From positions 63,754-127,753 of the forward strand of contig NZ_JENB01000003.1 in assembly GCF_000708715.2 (NCBI RefSeq): 64,000 bases of DNA. The letters run 5' to 3'. The stretch is from Pseudomonas putida W15Oct28. GTDB taxonomy: Bacteria; Pseudomonadota; Gammaproteobacteria; Pseudomonadales; Pseudomonadaceae. Below the pieces are notes generated by a model. It was given only the letters and a program-made list of their open reading frames with translations. It did not search any database and was not told the DNA's origin. How positions within the stretch are numbered: position 1 is the first letter of the stretch; each line of letters begins with the position of its first letter. Both the position numbers and the translations under genes were made by a program. Shown piece after piece: positions 1 to 9,542 of this stretch.

Positions 1-89
1 TTCCGGCATGTGACAGCAATCTGTCAAATGTTGACTTGATGACAGAAAACATTCATTTTCTTCCCAAGCCTTACCCCTGGAGCCGCAGC

Positions 90-962
90 ATGAGCCAACC
101 GATCAAGCAACGCCTGGAAAACAGCCTCGAAGGGGCCGCTGCCTCGGGTCGCAAGATCGCCACCTACATGCTCGCCAACCTGCACGAACTGCCGTTCCAG
201 ACCTCGGCCAGCATCGCCGCCAAGTTGGGCGTCAGCGAATCCAGCGTCGGGCGCTTCTGCCGCTCACTCGGTTATGCCCACCTCAAGGCGCTTAAGCAAG
301 ACCTGCAGAACGACCTGGGCGATGGCCCATGGCTGGTGGGTGACCGCCTGCAAGATTACCGCCAGAACCAGGACGCCAGTGACAACGCCGGCAGCCTGGA
401 GCTGGAAATCGCCGCCTTGATGCGCGTGCACGAGTACCGCCAGAGCCCGACCTGGCACAGCGTAGCGCAACGCCTGGCGAGCAAGCCGCGGGTGTTCATC
501 GCCGGTTTCCAGACCGAACGCGGCATCGCCGTGTGCATGAGCCACCTGCTGCAGTACCTGCGCGATGGCGTGCAACTGGTGGACATCAGCGCCGGGCACT
601 TCGGCGACGTGCTGCTGGGGCGTGCCGAAGACAGCGCCCTGGTGGTGTTCGAGGCGCGCCGTTATTCCCGCCACGCCCTGCTGCTGTGCCAGAAGGCACG
701 CGAGGCGGGCATTGCGGTCACCCTGGTGACCGACACCTTCTGTGACTGGGCCGATGCCAACGCCGACGAGGTGTTCCGCATCCCCACCGAGTTCAATCTG
801 TTCTGGGAATCCACCTCGACGATGCTGTCGTGGGTGCACCTGATGGTCAACGAGGTCTGCAAGAAACTCGGGCCTGATGTTGAAAAACGCTTGGAAGCGA
901 CTGCCGCTCTACATAACGAATTCGTCGGCTACACCTCGTGGCCGACGGGCAAACAACAATAG
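90..962 (+). CDS. MurR/RpiR-family transcriptional regulator (HTH + SIS)
   Basis: A 290-residue regulator with an N-terminal RpiR helix-turn-helix (the recognition stretch reads KLGVSESSVGRFCRSLGY, about residues 40-57) and a C-terminal SIS domain that in this family binds a sugar-phosphate or related small effector. The ATG at 90 is chosen because GGAG lies 8 bases before it; in-frame TTG/ATG codons at 36/39 lack a ribosome site. The gene ends 22 bases before an amino-acid-binding protein gene, so it probably controls the transporter/D-amino-acid dehydrogenase operon downstream. In P. putida, as I recall, an RpiR gene sits at the head of the D-lysine (amaD) cluster; that link is by context only. 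Confidence 0.88.
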   Translation: MSQPIKQRLENSLEGAAASGRKIATYMLANLHELPFQTSASIAAKLGVSESSVGRFCRSLGYAHLKALKQDLQNDLGDGPWLVGDRLQDYRQNQDASDNAGSLELEIAALMRVHEYRQSPTWHSVAQRLASKPRVFIAGFQTERGIAVCMSHLLQYLRDGVQLVDISAGHFGDVLLGRAEDSALVVFEARRYSRHALLLCQKAREAGIAVTLVTDTFCDWADANADEVFRIPTEFNLFWESTSTMLSWVHLMVNEVCKKLGPDVEKRLEATAALHNEFVGYTSWPTGKQQ

Positions 963-984
963 CAAGAGTGCAATGAGGTGCGAG

Positions 985-1737
985 ATGAACAAGACCATGG
1001 CCTTGGTGGGTGCGTGTGCCCTGCTGCTGACGGGTGCCGCCAGTGCCGAAACCCTGCGCTTCGCCACCGAGGGTGCCTACCCGCCCTTCAACTATGTAGA
1101 CGCCGATAACAAGCTGCACGGCTTCGATATCGACATCACCCATGCCCTGTGCGAACAGATGAAAGTCGAATGCACGCTGGTGGCCCAGGACTGGGAAGGC
1201 ATCATCCCCGCCCTGATGGCGCGCAAGTACGACGCCGTCGTCGCGTCGATGATCAACACCGAAGAACGGCGCAAGAAAATTGCCTTCACCGACCACTACT
1301 ACCGCACCCCGCTGACCGTTGCCGTCGCCAAGGACAGCAAGATCGACAGCGCCCAGACCGACTTCGTCGGCTACACCGTTGGTGCCCAGTCGTCGTCCAC
1401 CCAGGCTATCTACGCCGAAGACGTGTATGGCAAGGCCGGTGCCGATGTGAAGCTGTACCCGACCATGGACGAAGCCAACGCCGACCTGGCCGCCGGGCGC
1501 CTGGACGGGGTCATTGCCGATAAATTCCCGCTGCATGAGTGGATGACCAAGAACGGTGGGGATTGCTGCAAGATCCTCGGCGACGTGGCTGATACCAAGG
1601 CCGATGCGTCCATTGCCGTGCGCAAGGACGACGAAGCCCTGCGCCAGCGCCTGAACACCGCGTTGCAACAGATCGTGGCCAACGGCACGTACCAGAAGAT
1701 CGCCAGCAAGTATTTTGCTTTCGATATCTACAACTGA
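985..1737 (+). CDS. Amino-acid ABC transporter substrate-binding protein
   Basis: A 250-residue periplasmic binding protein of the SBP_bac_3 (lysine/arginine/ornithine, histidine, glutamine) family. Residues 1-21 are a Sec signal peptide ending ASA; the mature part begins ETLRFATEGAYPPFNY, the typical family opening. The ATG at 985 is preceded by GAGGTG; in-frame codons upstream overlap the regulator gene and lack a signal peptide. Two cysteine clusters (CEQMKVEC and GGDCC) recall the disulfides of LAO-type proteins. It delivers an amino acid to the permease pair starting at 1910. The presence of a D-amino-acid dehydrogenase in the same operon suggests a basic or D-amino acid as ligand, which is inference. 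Confidence 0.9.
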   Translation: MNKTMALVGACALLLTGAASAETLRFATEGAYPPFNYVDADNKLHGFDIDITHALCEQMKVECTLVAQDWEGIIPALMARKYDAVVASMINTEERRKKIAFTDHYYRTPLTVAVAKDSKIDSAQTDFVGYTVGAQSSSTQAIYAEDVYGKAGADVKLYPTMDEANADLAAGRLDGVIADKFPLHEWMTKNGGDCCKILGDVADTKADASIAVRKDDEALRQRLNTALQQIVANGTYQKIASKYFAFDIYN

Positions 1738-1762
1738 TCTTCAGGAAGTTTTGCGAAACCCC

Positions 1763-1878
1763 TGTGGGAGCGGCCTCGCGTCGCGATAGGGCCGCCTAGC
1801 GGCCCCGGCAATCTCTGCAAGTTGCATAAATTCTGGGGCCGCTACGCAGCCCTTTCGCGACGCAAGGCCGCTCCCACA
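1763..1878. repeat. REP pair (BIME-like inverted repeat)
   Basis: Two opposed REP arms, GTGGGAGCGGCCTCGCGTCG at the left and the complementary CGACGCAAGGCCGCTCCCAC at the right, enclose a GGGGCCGC/GCGGCCCC core. It lies between the binding-protein gene and the first permease gene, so it may attenuate the operon and raise the binding-protein to permease ratio, as REP elements do in other transport operons (inference). Confidence 0.85.
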
Positions 1879-1909
1879 AAGGCCGCATAACCTGCCCAAG
1901 AGGTTCGTC

Positions 1910-2629
1910 ATGCTCGATCAATTGTCCTTGCTGTCCTTCGCCAGCGGAGGCTGGGGCCAGGCGCTGCTGGCCGGCGCCCTGGTTACCGTTTCACTGGCTC
2001 TGGCCTGCCTGCCCATCGGCCTGCCGCTGGGCCTGGTGGTCGCCCTGGCGGCGCGCTCGCGCAAGCGCCTGCCACGGGCCTGGGCCACCACCTTCTCCAC
2101 GGTGTTCCGCGGCCTGCCCGAACTGCTGACACTGCTGATCATCTATTACGGCTGCCAGATCGCCGCGCAGAAAATCCTCGCGGCCATGGGCTATCAGGGT
2201 GAATTCCTGATCAACACCTTCCTCGCCGCGATGATCGCCTTCAGCCTGGTGTTCGCCGCGTTCTCCAGCGAGATCTGGCTGGCGGCCTTCAAGACCCTGC
2301 CCAAGGGCCAGCTGGAGGCCTGCTCGGCATTGGGCCTGAGCAAGCGCACCGCCTTCTTCAAGGTGCTGCTGCCACAACTTACCCGCATCGCCCTGCCCGG
2401 CCTGTCGAACAACTGGCTGTCGCTGCTAAAGGACACCTCGCTGGTGTCGACCATTTCGCTGGTCGACCTGATGCGCCAGACCAACCTGGCCGTCAGCGTG
2501 ACCAAGGAACCGATGTTCTTCTATGGCGTCGCCTGCGTGGGTTACCTGTTGTTCGCAGCGCTTTCCGGGCGCGTGTTCGCCTTTATCGAACGGCGCAGTA
2601 ATCGCCACCTGCTAGGAGCACGGGCATGA
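1910..2629 (+). CDS. Amino-acid ABC transporter permease (HisQ-like)
   Basis: A 239-residue inner-membrane permease of the HisMQ/GlnP family. Hydrophobic segments are visible near residues 15-45, 65-90, 100-125 and 195-220. The EAA-type cytoplasmic loop reads EACSALGLSKRTAFFKVLLP (about residues 135-155) and would contact the ATPase encoded at 4620. An AAGAGG ribosome site precedes the ATG. It forms a heterodimer with the next gene, whose start overlaps its stop by 4 bases, indicating translational coupling. Confidence 0.92.
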   Translation: MLDQLSLLSFASGGWGQALLAGALVTVSLALACLPIGLPLGLVVALAARSRKRLPRAWATTFSTVFRGLPELLTLLIIYYGCQIAAQKILAAMGYQGEFLINTFLAAMIAFSLVFAAFSSEIWLAAFKTLPKGQLEACSALGLSKRTAFFKVLLPQLTRIALPGLSNNWLSLLKDTSLVSTISLVDLMRQTNLAVSVTKEPMFFYGVACVGYLLFAALSGRVFAFIERRSNRHLLGARA

Positions 2630-3336
2630 GCTTCGAACAACTGCTGGCTCTGGTGGTCGACCCCGACCTGCTGGAACGCTACGGCCCGCGCTTTCTCGAC
2701 GGGCTGCTGGTAACCGCCAAACTGGTGGCCATTTCCTTCACCCTGGGCGCCGTGCTCGGCTTATTGCTGGCCCTGGCGCGCATGTCGCGCAGCCTGCTGC
2801 TGCAACGCCTGGCTGCCGGCTACGTGTACTTCTTCCGTGGCTCGCCGCTGCTGGCCCAGCTGTTCCTGCTGTATTACGGCCTGGGTTCGCTCAAGGGCTT
2901 CTGGCAGGACGTCGGCTTGTGGTGGTTTTTCCGCGAGGCGTGGTTCTGCACCTTGCTGGCCTTCACCCTGAACACCGCTGCCTACCAGGCGGAGATCTTC
3001 CGCGGCAGCCTGATGGCGGTCGCGCCGGGGCAGCATGAAGCGGCGCGGGCGCTGAACCTGAAGCGTTCGACTACCTTTTTCAAAGTGATTCTGCCGCAGT
3101 CGTTGCTGGTGGCCATCGGCCCGCTGGGCAACGAACTGATCCTGATGATCAAGGCCAGCGCGATTGCCTCGCTGGTGACCATCTACGACCTGATGGGCGT
3201 GACCAAACTGGCCTTCTCGCGCAGTTTCGACTTCCAGATCTACCTGTGGGCCGCCGTGCTCTACCTGGTGATCGTCGAAGTGGTGCGGCGCCTGCTGAAA
3301 CACCTGGAAGGCCGCCTGGGCCGCCACCTGAACTGA
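2626..3336 (+). CDS. Amino-acid ABC transporter permease (HisM-like)
   Basis: A 236-residue permease, the second membrane subunit of the importer. The FFRGSPLLAQLFLLYYGLG stretch (about residues 68-86) and the EAA loop EAARALNLKRSTTFFKVILP (about residues 142-161) are standard for the polar amino acid uptake family. It starts with the ATGA overlap at 2626. Substrate cannot be read from the permease sequence alone. Confidence 0.92.
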   Translation: MSFEQLLALVVDPDLLERYGPRFLDGLLVTAKLVAISFTLGAVLGLLLALARMSRSLLLQRLAAGYVYFFRGSPLLAQLFLLYYGLGSLKGFWQDVGLWWFFREAWFCTLLAFTLNTAAYQAEIFRGSLMAVAPGQHEAARALNLKRSTTFFKVILPQSLLVAIGPLGNELILMIKASAIASLVTIYDLMGVTKLAFSRSFDFQIYLWAAVLYLVIVEVVRRLLKHLEGRLGRHLN

Positions 3337-3352
3337 CCGAAGGATACGTTCC

Positions 3353-4597
3353 ATGCATTGCCAGACCCTTGTCCTCGGCGCCGGCATCGTCGGCGTCAGC
3401 ACCGCCCTGCACTTGCAGGCCCGCGGGCGCCAGGTCGTCCTGATCGACCGCGACGAACCCGGTAGCGGCACCAGCCACGGCAACGCCGGGCTGATCGAGC
3501 GCTCCAGCGTCATCCCCTACGCCTTCCCCCGGCAGTTGGGCGCATTGTTGCGCTACGGCCTGAACCGCCAGCCCGACGTGCGCTACAGCCTGGCCCACCT
3601 GCCCAAGGCCGCGCCTTGGCTGTGGCGCTACTGGCGCCAGTCGGCGCCGGGGCGCCTGGCCGGGGCCGCCGCCGACATGCTGCCGCTGGTGCAGCGCTGC
3701 GTCGAAGAACACGACGCGTTGATCGAAGCTGCCGGCCTGCAAGGGCTGGTGCAGGCCAAAGGCTGGATCGAAGTGTTCCGCGACCCGGCGCTGTTCGAAC
3801 AGGCCAAGGCCGACGCCAAGGGCCTGAGCCGTTATGGCCTGCAATTTGAAATCCTCGAATGCGGGCAGCTGCAGGCCCGCGAGCATCAGCTGGACGCCAC
3901 CGTGGTCGGCGGCATCCACTGGCTCGACCCCAAGACCGTGAACAACCCCGGCGCCCTCACCCGCGGCTATGCGGCGCTGTTCCAGCAGCGCGGCGGGCAG
4001 TTCGTGCATGGTGATGCGCGCAGCCTGCGCCAGGCCAACGGTAAATGGCGGGTAGAGACCCGCCGTGGTCCGATTACCGCAGACGAGGTGGTGGCCTGCC
4101 TCGGCCCGCAATCGGCCGACCTGTTCAGCGGCCTGGGCTACCAGATTCCGCTGGCGATCAAACGCGGCTACCACATGCACTACAGCACCCGTGACGGCGC
4201 GACGCTTGAGCATTCAATCTGCGACACCCAGGGTGGCTACGTACTGGCGCCAATGGCGCGCGGCGTGCGCCTGACCACCGGCATCGAGTTCGACGCCAGC
4301 AGCGCGCCGGGTAACCAGATCCAGCTGGGCCGCTGCGAGGCCCTGGCGCGCAAGCTGTTCCCCGCCTTGGGCGAGCGCCTGGACGACACCCCTTGGCTGG
4401 GCCGCCGCCCGTGCCTGCCCGACATGCGCCCGGTCATCGGCCCCGCATCGCGACACCCGGGGCTGTGGTTCAACTTTGGCCACGCCCACCACGGCCTAAC
4501 CTTGGGCCCGGTCAGCGGCCGGCTGGTGGCCGAGCTGATCACCGGCGAGCGCCCTTTCACCGACCCCGCGCCCTACAGCGCGACTCGTTTCGACTGA
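3353..4597 (+). CDS. amaD: FAD-dependent D-amino-acid dehydrogenase (AmaD/DadA type)
   Basis: A 414-residue DAO-family flavoprotein. The N-terminal dinucleotide fold reads LVLGAGIVGVSTALHL (residues 5-20) and is followed by the DadA-type motif SHGNAGLIERSSVIP (about residues 42-56). The C-terminal region contains the second flavin contact around GRRPCLPDMRPVIGP. It should oxidise a D-amino acid to the 2-oxo acid, passing electrons to the respiratory chain. It sits inside the transporter operon, 16 bases after the permease, with GAAGGA before the ATG. The symbol rests on memory of P. putida KT2440, where the gene in this position is amaD of D-lysine catabolism; substrate is not proven by sequence. 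Confidence 0.82.
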   Translation: MHCQTLVLGAGIVGVSTALHLQARGRQVVLIDRDEPGSGTSHGNAGLIERSSVIPYAFPRQLGALLRYGLNRQPDVRYSLAHLPKAAPWLWRYWRQSAPGRLAGAAADMLPLVQRCVEEHDALIEAAGLQGLVQAKGWIEVFRDPALFEQAKADAKGLSRYGLQFEILECGQLQAREHQLDATVVGGIHWLDPKTVNNPGALTRGYAALFQQRGGQFVHGDARSLRQANGKWRVETRRGPITADEVVACLGPQSADLFSGLGYQIPLAIKRGYHMHYSTRDGATLEHSICDTQGGYVLAPMARGVRLTTGIEFDASSAPGNQIQLGRCEALARKLFPALGERLDDTPWLGRRPCLPDMRPVIGPASRHPGLWFNFGHAHHGLTLGPVSGRLVAELITGERPFTDPAPYSATRFD

Positions 4598-4619
4598 ACC
4601 CACGCGGGAGAAAAACAAC

Positions 4620-5402
4620 ATGACCGCACCAATGAGCCTTGCAAGCCTTGCCCCCGAGCCCGACCCACGTCCGGTGCTGATCCGCATCGAAGGCCTGAAC
4701 AAGCACTACGGCGCTTTCCAGGTGCTGCACAACATCGACCTGCAGGTGCGCGAAGGCGAACGCATCGTGCTGTGTGGGCCGTCCGGCTCGGGCAAGTCGA
4801 CCCTGATCCGCTGTATCAATCGCCTGGAAGTGGCCCAGCAGGGCAACATCCAGGTGGATGGCATCGACCTGGCGGCCACCACCCGTGAAGCGGCGCAGGT
4901 GCGCAGCGACATCGGCATGGTGTTCCAGCATTTCAACCTGTTCCCGCACATGAGCGTGCTCGACAACTGCCTGCTGGCCCCCATCAGCGTACGCGGGCTG
5001 TCGCGCAAGGACGCCGAAGAGCGGGCGCGCATGTACCTGAGCAAGGTGGGTATCGAAAGCCAGGCGCACAAGTACCCCAGCCAGCTGTCCGGTGGCCAGC
5101 AGCAGCGCGTGGCGATTGCCCGGGCACTGTGCATGAAACCGCGGATCATGCTGTTTGACGAGCCCACCTCGGCACTGGACCCGGAAATGGTCGCCGAGGT
5201 GCTGGATGTGCTGGTAAAGCTGGCCGGCACCGGCATGACCATGCTCTGCGTCACCCATGAAATGGGCTTTGCCCGGCAAGTGGCCGAGCGGGTGCTGTTC
5301 CTTGAGGGTGGGCACATCATCGAAGACAGCCCGCCGCAGGTGTTCTTCAACCAGCCGCGTACCGAGCGCGCCAAGGCGTTCCTGGCGCAGATACTGCACT
5401 GA
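4620..5402 (+). CDS. Amino-acid ABC transporter ATP-binding protein
   Basis: A 260-residue ATPase of the GlnQ/HisP family that completes the importer. Walker A is GPSGSGKST (about residues 54-62), the signature LSGGQQQR and Walker B IMLFDEPTSALD follow, and the switch histidine is in CVTHEMGFA. The first 20 residues (rich in Pro and Ala) extend beyond the usual family start. A GGGAGA site lies before the ATG. Last gene of the operon; a REP pair follows and may end transcription. Confidence 0.94.
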   Translation: MTAPMSLASLAPEPDPRPVLIRIEGLNKHYGAFQVLHNIDLQVREGERIVLCGPSGSGKSTLIRCINRLEVAQQGNIQVDGIDLAATTREAAQVRSDIGMVFQHFNLFPHMSVLDNCLLAPISVRGLSRKDAEERARMYLSKVGIESQAHKYPSQLSGGQQQRVAIARALCMKPRIMLFDEPTSALDPEMVAEVLDVLVKLAGTGMTMLCVTHEMGFARQVAERVLFLEGGHIIEDSPPQVFFNQPRTERAKAFLAQILH

Positions 5403-5430
5403 ATGGGCCGGATGGGCTGGCGCGCAATTG

Positions 5431-5546
5431 TGTAGGAGCGGCCTCGTGTCGCGAAAGGGCCGCAAAGCGGCCCCGGATATCAGCTTCGCTGCCGATATCG
5501 CCGGGGCCGCTTTGCGGCCCTTTCGCGACACGAGGCCGCTCCTACA
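5431..5546. repeat. REP pair (inverted repeat)
   Basis: Arms GTAGGAGCGGCCTCGTGTCG and CGACACGAGGCCGCTCCTAC enclose GGGCCGCAAAGCGGCCCC and its inverse. The element follows the ABC operon directly and may protect or terminate its transcript. Confidence 0.85.
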
Positions 5547-5888
5547 GGTTCCGTGTCAGCCGAAGAAATGGGCAATGGGGCGTGGCCTTCATTGCACCGC
5601 TGCAAAGACCCAACTGCATCGTTAAATATTATTGACCGACACCCCCGCCAAACCCACGCCGCCACAGGCCCGCATCGGTTTCAGCCCCCAAAAACCGGTG
5701 CATTCCCCGCGTTAAAGCCCTCTTCCGTCGTTTGACATATCGAACGGCTCTGGCAAGCTATCTACATGCCCCGACCGGAATCGTCGCCTCTGACGAGCCG
5801 GCAGTGCTCGGAGCTTCAGGCTGCACTCAGGGCCCCGCGCCGTGCACCTGCACAACAACGACAGGCTGAACCTGTCCCAAGGTGACAT
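5547..5888. other. Non-coding leader before the C26 peptidase gene
   Basis: No convincing gene. A TTGACA hexamer is at 5732-5737 and a TATCTA at 5759-5764, but their spacing (21 bases) is too long for a standard sigma-70 promoter, so the promoter is unresolved. The AAGGTGACAT just before 5889 is the ribosome site of the next gene. Confidence 0.5.
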
Positions 5889-6698
5889 ATGTCCAACAGC
5901 AACATTGGCAACAAGCAACCTTCCCTGCGCAAACCCGTCGTCCTGATGACCATGGGCAGCCAAGAGCGCAAAGGCCATGACTATCAGGTCATGACCCACA
6001 AATACATCACCCCGCTGGTCGAGTTCTCTGATTGCGTCCCGGTGCTGGTGCCCACTTGCTGCGGCACTGAAGACCTCGACACCTATCTGGACATGGCCGA
6101 CGGCGTGTACCTGACCGGCGCCGGCAGCAACATCGACCCGGCCCTGTACGGCCAGGAGAATGAAACCCCAGGCAAGGGCCAGGACCAGAACCGCGACCTG
6201 TTCGACATCCCGCTGGTGAAAGCGGCGATCAAGCGTGGTCTGCCGATCTTCGGCATCTGCCGTGGCATGCAGGAAATCAACGTGGCCCTGGGTGGCGACA
6301 TCTACCAGAAGGTGTACGCCGAGCCTGGCTTCAACGACCACCGGGAAAACCCGGAAGACCCGGTTGAAGTGCAGTACGCCCAGGTACATGGGGTGAAGAT
6401 CAAGCCGGGCAGCTGGCTGCGTGACACCCTGGGTACCGACGAGATTCGCGTCAACTCGCTGCATGGCCAAGGCCTGCGCACGCTCGGCGCCGGCATCGAA
6501 GCCATCGCCCTGGCCGAAGACGGCCTGGTCGAGGCCATTCACGCCCCGAGCATTTCGCCGTTCCTGTTCGCGGTGCAGTGGCACCCGGAGTGGCAAGCTG
6601 CGAAGAACCCAGATTCGATCAAGATGTTCCAGGCCTTCGGCGATGCTTGCCGTGCCCAGGTACGCAAGGCGCAGATCAAGCGCCAGCACGCTGCCTGA
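5889..6698 (+). CDS. Gamma-glutamyl-gamma-aminobutyrate hydrolase family protein (peptidase C26)
   Basis: A 269-residue class I glutamine-amidotransferase-fold hydrolase. The nucleophile elbow reads GICRGMQEINVALGG (Cys near residue 127) and the His/Glu pair is in QWHPEWQ (about residues 230-236), as in PuuD. Family members cleave gamma-glutamyl amides of GABA or similar amines. No puu neighbours are present, and it stands alone between the amino-acid operon and the galactarate genes, so the natural substrate is open; a role in lysine or polyamine-like catabolism is possible from context. Confidence 0.88.
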   Translation: MSNSNIGNKQPSLRKPVVLMTMGSQERKGHDYQVMTHKYITPLVEFSDCVPVLVPTCCGTEDLDTYLDMADGVYLTGAGSNIDPALYGQENETPGKGQDQNRDLFDIPLVKAAIKRGLPIFGICRGMQEINVALGGDIYQKVYAEPGFNDHRENPEDPVEVQYAQVHGVKIKPGSWLRDTLGTDEIRVNSLHGQGLRTLGAGIEAIALAEDGLVEAIHAPSISPFLFAVQWHPEWQAAKNPDSIKMFQAFGDACRAQVRKAQIKRQHAA

Positions 6699-6911
6699 CT
6701 TTCAGTTTCCTCTGCTTTGATCGCGGGGCGGCGCAAGGCCGCCCCCGTTTCCCCGGTCACCCTCTGCTGGTCCCAGAACACTTCCCGTGGAATCGGGCGG
6801 CGGCCTTGTGCCTGTCTCCGCGATCGTTTTTTTCCCCTCCCCGCCAAGAGATACGATGACTGATTGCAGGTAGGCTGCCATCGGTGTCTTTTCCTTCCGT
6901 TATTTTTTCGC

Positions 6912-7020
6912 CTGTACCTGCCTCTTCGCGGGCACGCCCGCTCCCACAGAGATCTCCACAACTTTTGCAGGTATTAGGGTACCTGTGGGAGCGGGCGCGC
7001 CCGCGAAGAGGCCGGTACAG
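6912..7020. repeat. REP pair (CTCTTCGCGGGC subtype)
   Basis: Arms TGCCTCTTCGCGGGCACGCC and its inverse around 6983-7020 (GCGCGCCCGCGAAGAGGCC), each adjoining a GTGGGAGCGGGC block. It lies in the 456-base gap before kdgD; the rest of the gap holds an A/T-run and the operator-like site at 7085 but no gene. Confidence 0.8.
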
Positions 7021-7084
7021 ATAACAACACCTCTGTCCCACCCCCCCTACAAAAAAATCTCAAGCAAGGACTAGTCATCGCACC

Positions 7085-7101
7085 GGTTGTACGATAACTT
7101 A
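7085..7101. promoter_or_regulatory. Candidate GntR/FadR operator before kdgD
   Basis: GGTTGTACGATAACTTA, about 54 bases before the kdgD start, matches GTTGTACGATCACATAC found 47 bases before the start of the GntR gene at 13843. Shared sequence before a pathway gene and its regulator is the usual sign of an operator; that the protein at 13094 binds it is inference. Confidence 0.6.
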
Positions 7102-7154
7102 CCTCCAACGCAAAACAACACCCTTCACCCAAGCGCCACAGGATGCCTACAACA

Positions 7155-8066
7155 ATGAATCCACAAGAACTTAAATCCATCCTCTCCCACGGCCTGCTGT
7201 CTTTCCCGGTCACCGACTTCAATGCCCAGGGCGACTTCAACCCGGCTGGCTACATCAAACGCCTGGAATGGCTGGCCCCGTACGGCGCCAGCGCCTTGTT
7301 CGCCGCCGGCGGCACCGGTGAGTTCTTCTCCCTGGCCGCCAGCGAATACAGCCAGGTAATCAAGACCGCCGTCGACACCTGCGCTACCTCGGTACCTATC
7401 CTCGCGGGCGTTGGTGGTTCCACCCGCCAGGCCATCGAGTACGCACAGGAAGCCGAGCGCCTGGGCGCCAAGGGCCTGCTGCTGCTGCCGCATTACCTGA
7501 CCGAAGCCAGCCAGGACGGCGTCGCCGCCCACGTCGAAGCAGTGTGCAAATCGGTGAAGATCGGCGTGGTGGTGTACAACCGCAACGTCTGCCGCCTGAA
7601 TGCCGACCTGCTGGAAAAACTGGCCGAGCGCTGCCCGAACCTGATCGGCTACAAGGATGGCCTGGGTGATATCGAGCTGATGGTGTCGATCCGTCGTCGC
7701 CTGGGCGACCGTTTCAGCTACCTGGGTGGCCTGCCGACCGCCGAAGTGTATGCTGCCGCCTACAAGGCCCTGGGCGTGCCGGTTTACTCCTCCGCGGTGT
7801 TCAACTTCGTGCCCAAGACCGCCATGGACTTCTACAACGCCGTCGCCCGTGACGACCACGCGGCCGTGGCCAAACTGATCGACGATTTCTTCCTGCCGTA
7901 CCTGGACATCCGCAACCGCAAGGCCGGCTACGCCGTGAGCATCGTCAAGGCCGGTGCCAGGATTGCCGGTTACGACGCAGGCCCGGTGCGTACGCCGCTG
8001 ACCGACCTCACCGCAGAAGAGTACGAGATGCTCGCCGCGCTGATGGACAAGATGGGCCCGCAGTAA
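7155..8066 (+). CDS. kdgD: 5-dehydro-4-deoxyglucarate dehydratase
   Basis: A 303-residue DHDPS-family class I lyase that converts 5-dehydro-4-deoxy-D-glucarate to 2-oxoglutarate semialdehyde with loss of water and CO2. The family signature [14 protein letters not shown] is at about residues 51-64, the catalytic tyrosine lies in VVYNRN, and the Schiff-base lysine is in GYKDGLGD (about residue 177). Length equals the P. putida enzyme as I know it. The ATG at 7155 is chosen over the one at 7143 because AGGA at 7140-7143 is then correctly spaced. First gene of the galactarate/glucarate set. Confidence 0.96.
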   Translation: MNPQELKSILSHGLLSFPVTDFNAQGDFNPAGYIKRLEWLAPYGASALFAAGGTGEFFSLAASEYSQVIKTAVDTCATSVPILAGVGGSTRQAIEYAQEAERLGAKGLLLLPHYLTEASQDGVAAHVEAVCKSVKIGVVVYNRNVCRLNADLLEKLAERCPNLIGYKDGLGDIELMVSIRRRLGDRFSYLGGLPTAEVYAAAYKALGVPVYSSAVFNFVPKTAMDFYNAVARDDHAAVAKLIDDFFLPYLDIRNRKAGYAVSIVKAGARIAGYDAGPVRTPLTDLTAEEYEMLAALMDKMGPQ

Positions 8067-8170
8067 GCGTCGCCCGCGGCCTGCCAAGTGCCGCGCCCGG
8101 AGTGGGCCAGCCCCGCTCCGGTTACAATTCGTGAGCCCGCACAAAAATAACTAGTGGGAGTATTGCCAGC

Positions 8171-9535
8171 ATGCAAGCGACTAAGAAGACGCATGTGCGC
8201 TACCTGATCCTGTTCATGCTGTTCCTGGTGACCACGATCAACTATGCCGACCGCGCTACCATCGCAATCGCAGGTTCCAGCCTGCAGAAAGACCTCGGCA
8301 TTGACGCCGTTACCCTCGGTTATATCTTCTCCGCCTTTGGATGGGCTTACGTGGCTGGCCAGATTCCTGGTGGCTGGCTGCTCGATCGCTTCGGTTCCAA
8401 GAACGTCTACGCCTTCAGCATCTTCACCTGGTCGCTGTTCACCCTGTTGCAGGGCTTTGTCGGTGGCCTGCCGATTGCCTGGGCCGTCGTCACCCTCTTC
8501 GCGCTGCGCTTTCTGGTCGGTTTCGCCGAAGCCCCGTCGTTCCCGGGCAACGCGCGCATTGTTGCCGCCTGGTTCCCGACCCAGGAACGCGGTACTGCCT
8601 CAGCCATCTTCAACTCCGCGCAGTACTTTGCCACGGCGCTGTTCGCCCCGATCATGGGCTGGATCGTGTTCAGCTTCGGCTGGGAACACGTGTTCGTGGT
8701 CATGGGTGCACTGGGCATCGTGTTCTCGATGGTGTGGCTGAAGACCATCCACAACCCGCGCCAACACCCACGCATCAGCCAAAGCGAGCTCGAACACATC
8801 GAGCAGAACGGCGGCCTGGTAGACATGGACCAGAAGCGCGGCAACGACGGCCCGAAATGGGGCTACATCAAGCAACTGCTGACCAGCCGCATGCTGCTGG
8901 GCGTGTACCTGGGCCAGTACTGCATCAACGCCATCACCTACTTCTTCCTCACCTGGTTCCCTGTGTACCTGGTGCAGGAACGTGGCATGACCATCCTCAA
9001 GGCCGGCTTCATCGCCTCGCTGCCGGCGGTCTGCGGCTTTATTGGTGGCGTGCTGGGTGGCGTGATCTCCGACTGGCTGCTGCGTCGTGGCAACTCGCTG
9101 ACCTTCTCGCGCAAACTGCCGATCGTGTGCGGCCTGCTGCTGTCGACCACCATGGTGTTCTGCAACTACGTCGACGCCGAGTGGATGGTGGTTGGCTTCA
9201 TGACCCTGGCATTCTTCGGCAAGGGCATTGGCGCGCTGGGCTGGGCGGTGGTGGCAGACACCTCGCCGAAACAGATCGCCGGGCTGTCCGGTGGCCTGTT
9301 CAACACCTTCGGCAACATCGCCTCGATCACCACCCCGATCGTGATCGGCTACATCATCAGCGCCACCGGCTCGTTCAAGTGGGCGCTGGTGTACGTGGGT
9401 GCCAACGCCCTGGTAGCGGTGTTCAGCTACCTGGTGATCGTCGGCCCGATCAAGCGTATCGAGCTGCGCGAAGATGCCCCAAAGCCACAGGCTGAGCCCG
9501 CCGCCAACGGCGAACTGGCCAGCTCGCGTCACTGA
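8171..9535 (+). CDS. MFS glucarate/galactarate transporter (GudP/GarP type)
   Basis: A 454-residue, 12-helix transporter of the anion:cation symporter family. The early INYADRATIAIAG motif (about residues 22-34) and GWAYVAGQIPGGWLLDRFGSK (two pieces, near residues 55-75) are typical of GudP/GarP/ExuT proteins. It lies between kdgD and garD, so uptake of hexarates is the natural role. GGGAG precedes the ATG. Confidence 0.9.
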   Translation: MQATKKTHVRYLILFMLFLVTTINYADRATIAIAGSSLQKDLGIDAVTLGYIFSAFGWAYVAGQIPGGWLLDRFGSKNVYAFSIFTWSLFTLLQGFVGGLPIAWAVVTLFALRFLVGFAEAPSFPGNARIVAAWFPTQERGTASAIFNSAQYFATALFAPIMGWIVFSFGWEHVFVVMGALGIVFSMVWLKTIHNPRQHPRISQSELEHIEQNGGLVDMDQKRGNDGPKWGYIKQLLTSRMLLGVYLGQYCINAITYFFLTWFPVYLVQERGMTILKAGFIASLPAVCGFIGGVLGGVISDWLLRRGNSLTFSRKLPIVCGLLLSTTMVFCNYVDAEWMVVGFMTLAFFGKGIGALGWAVVADTSPKQIAGLSGGLFNTFGNIASITTPIVIGYIISATGSFKWALVYVGANALVAVFSYLVIVGPIKRIELREDAPKPQAEPAANGELASSRH

Positions 9536-9542
9536 ATGAACA

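Noticed and set aside
5750..5766. Possible sigma-54 promoter before the C26 peptidase gene
   Set aside because: CTGGCAAG is present, but the -12 GC is missing at the right distance.
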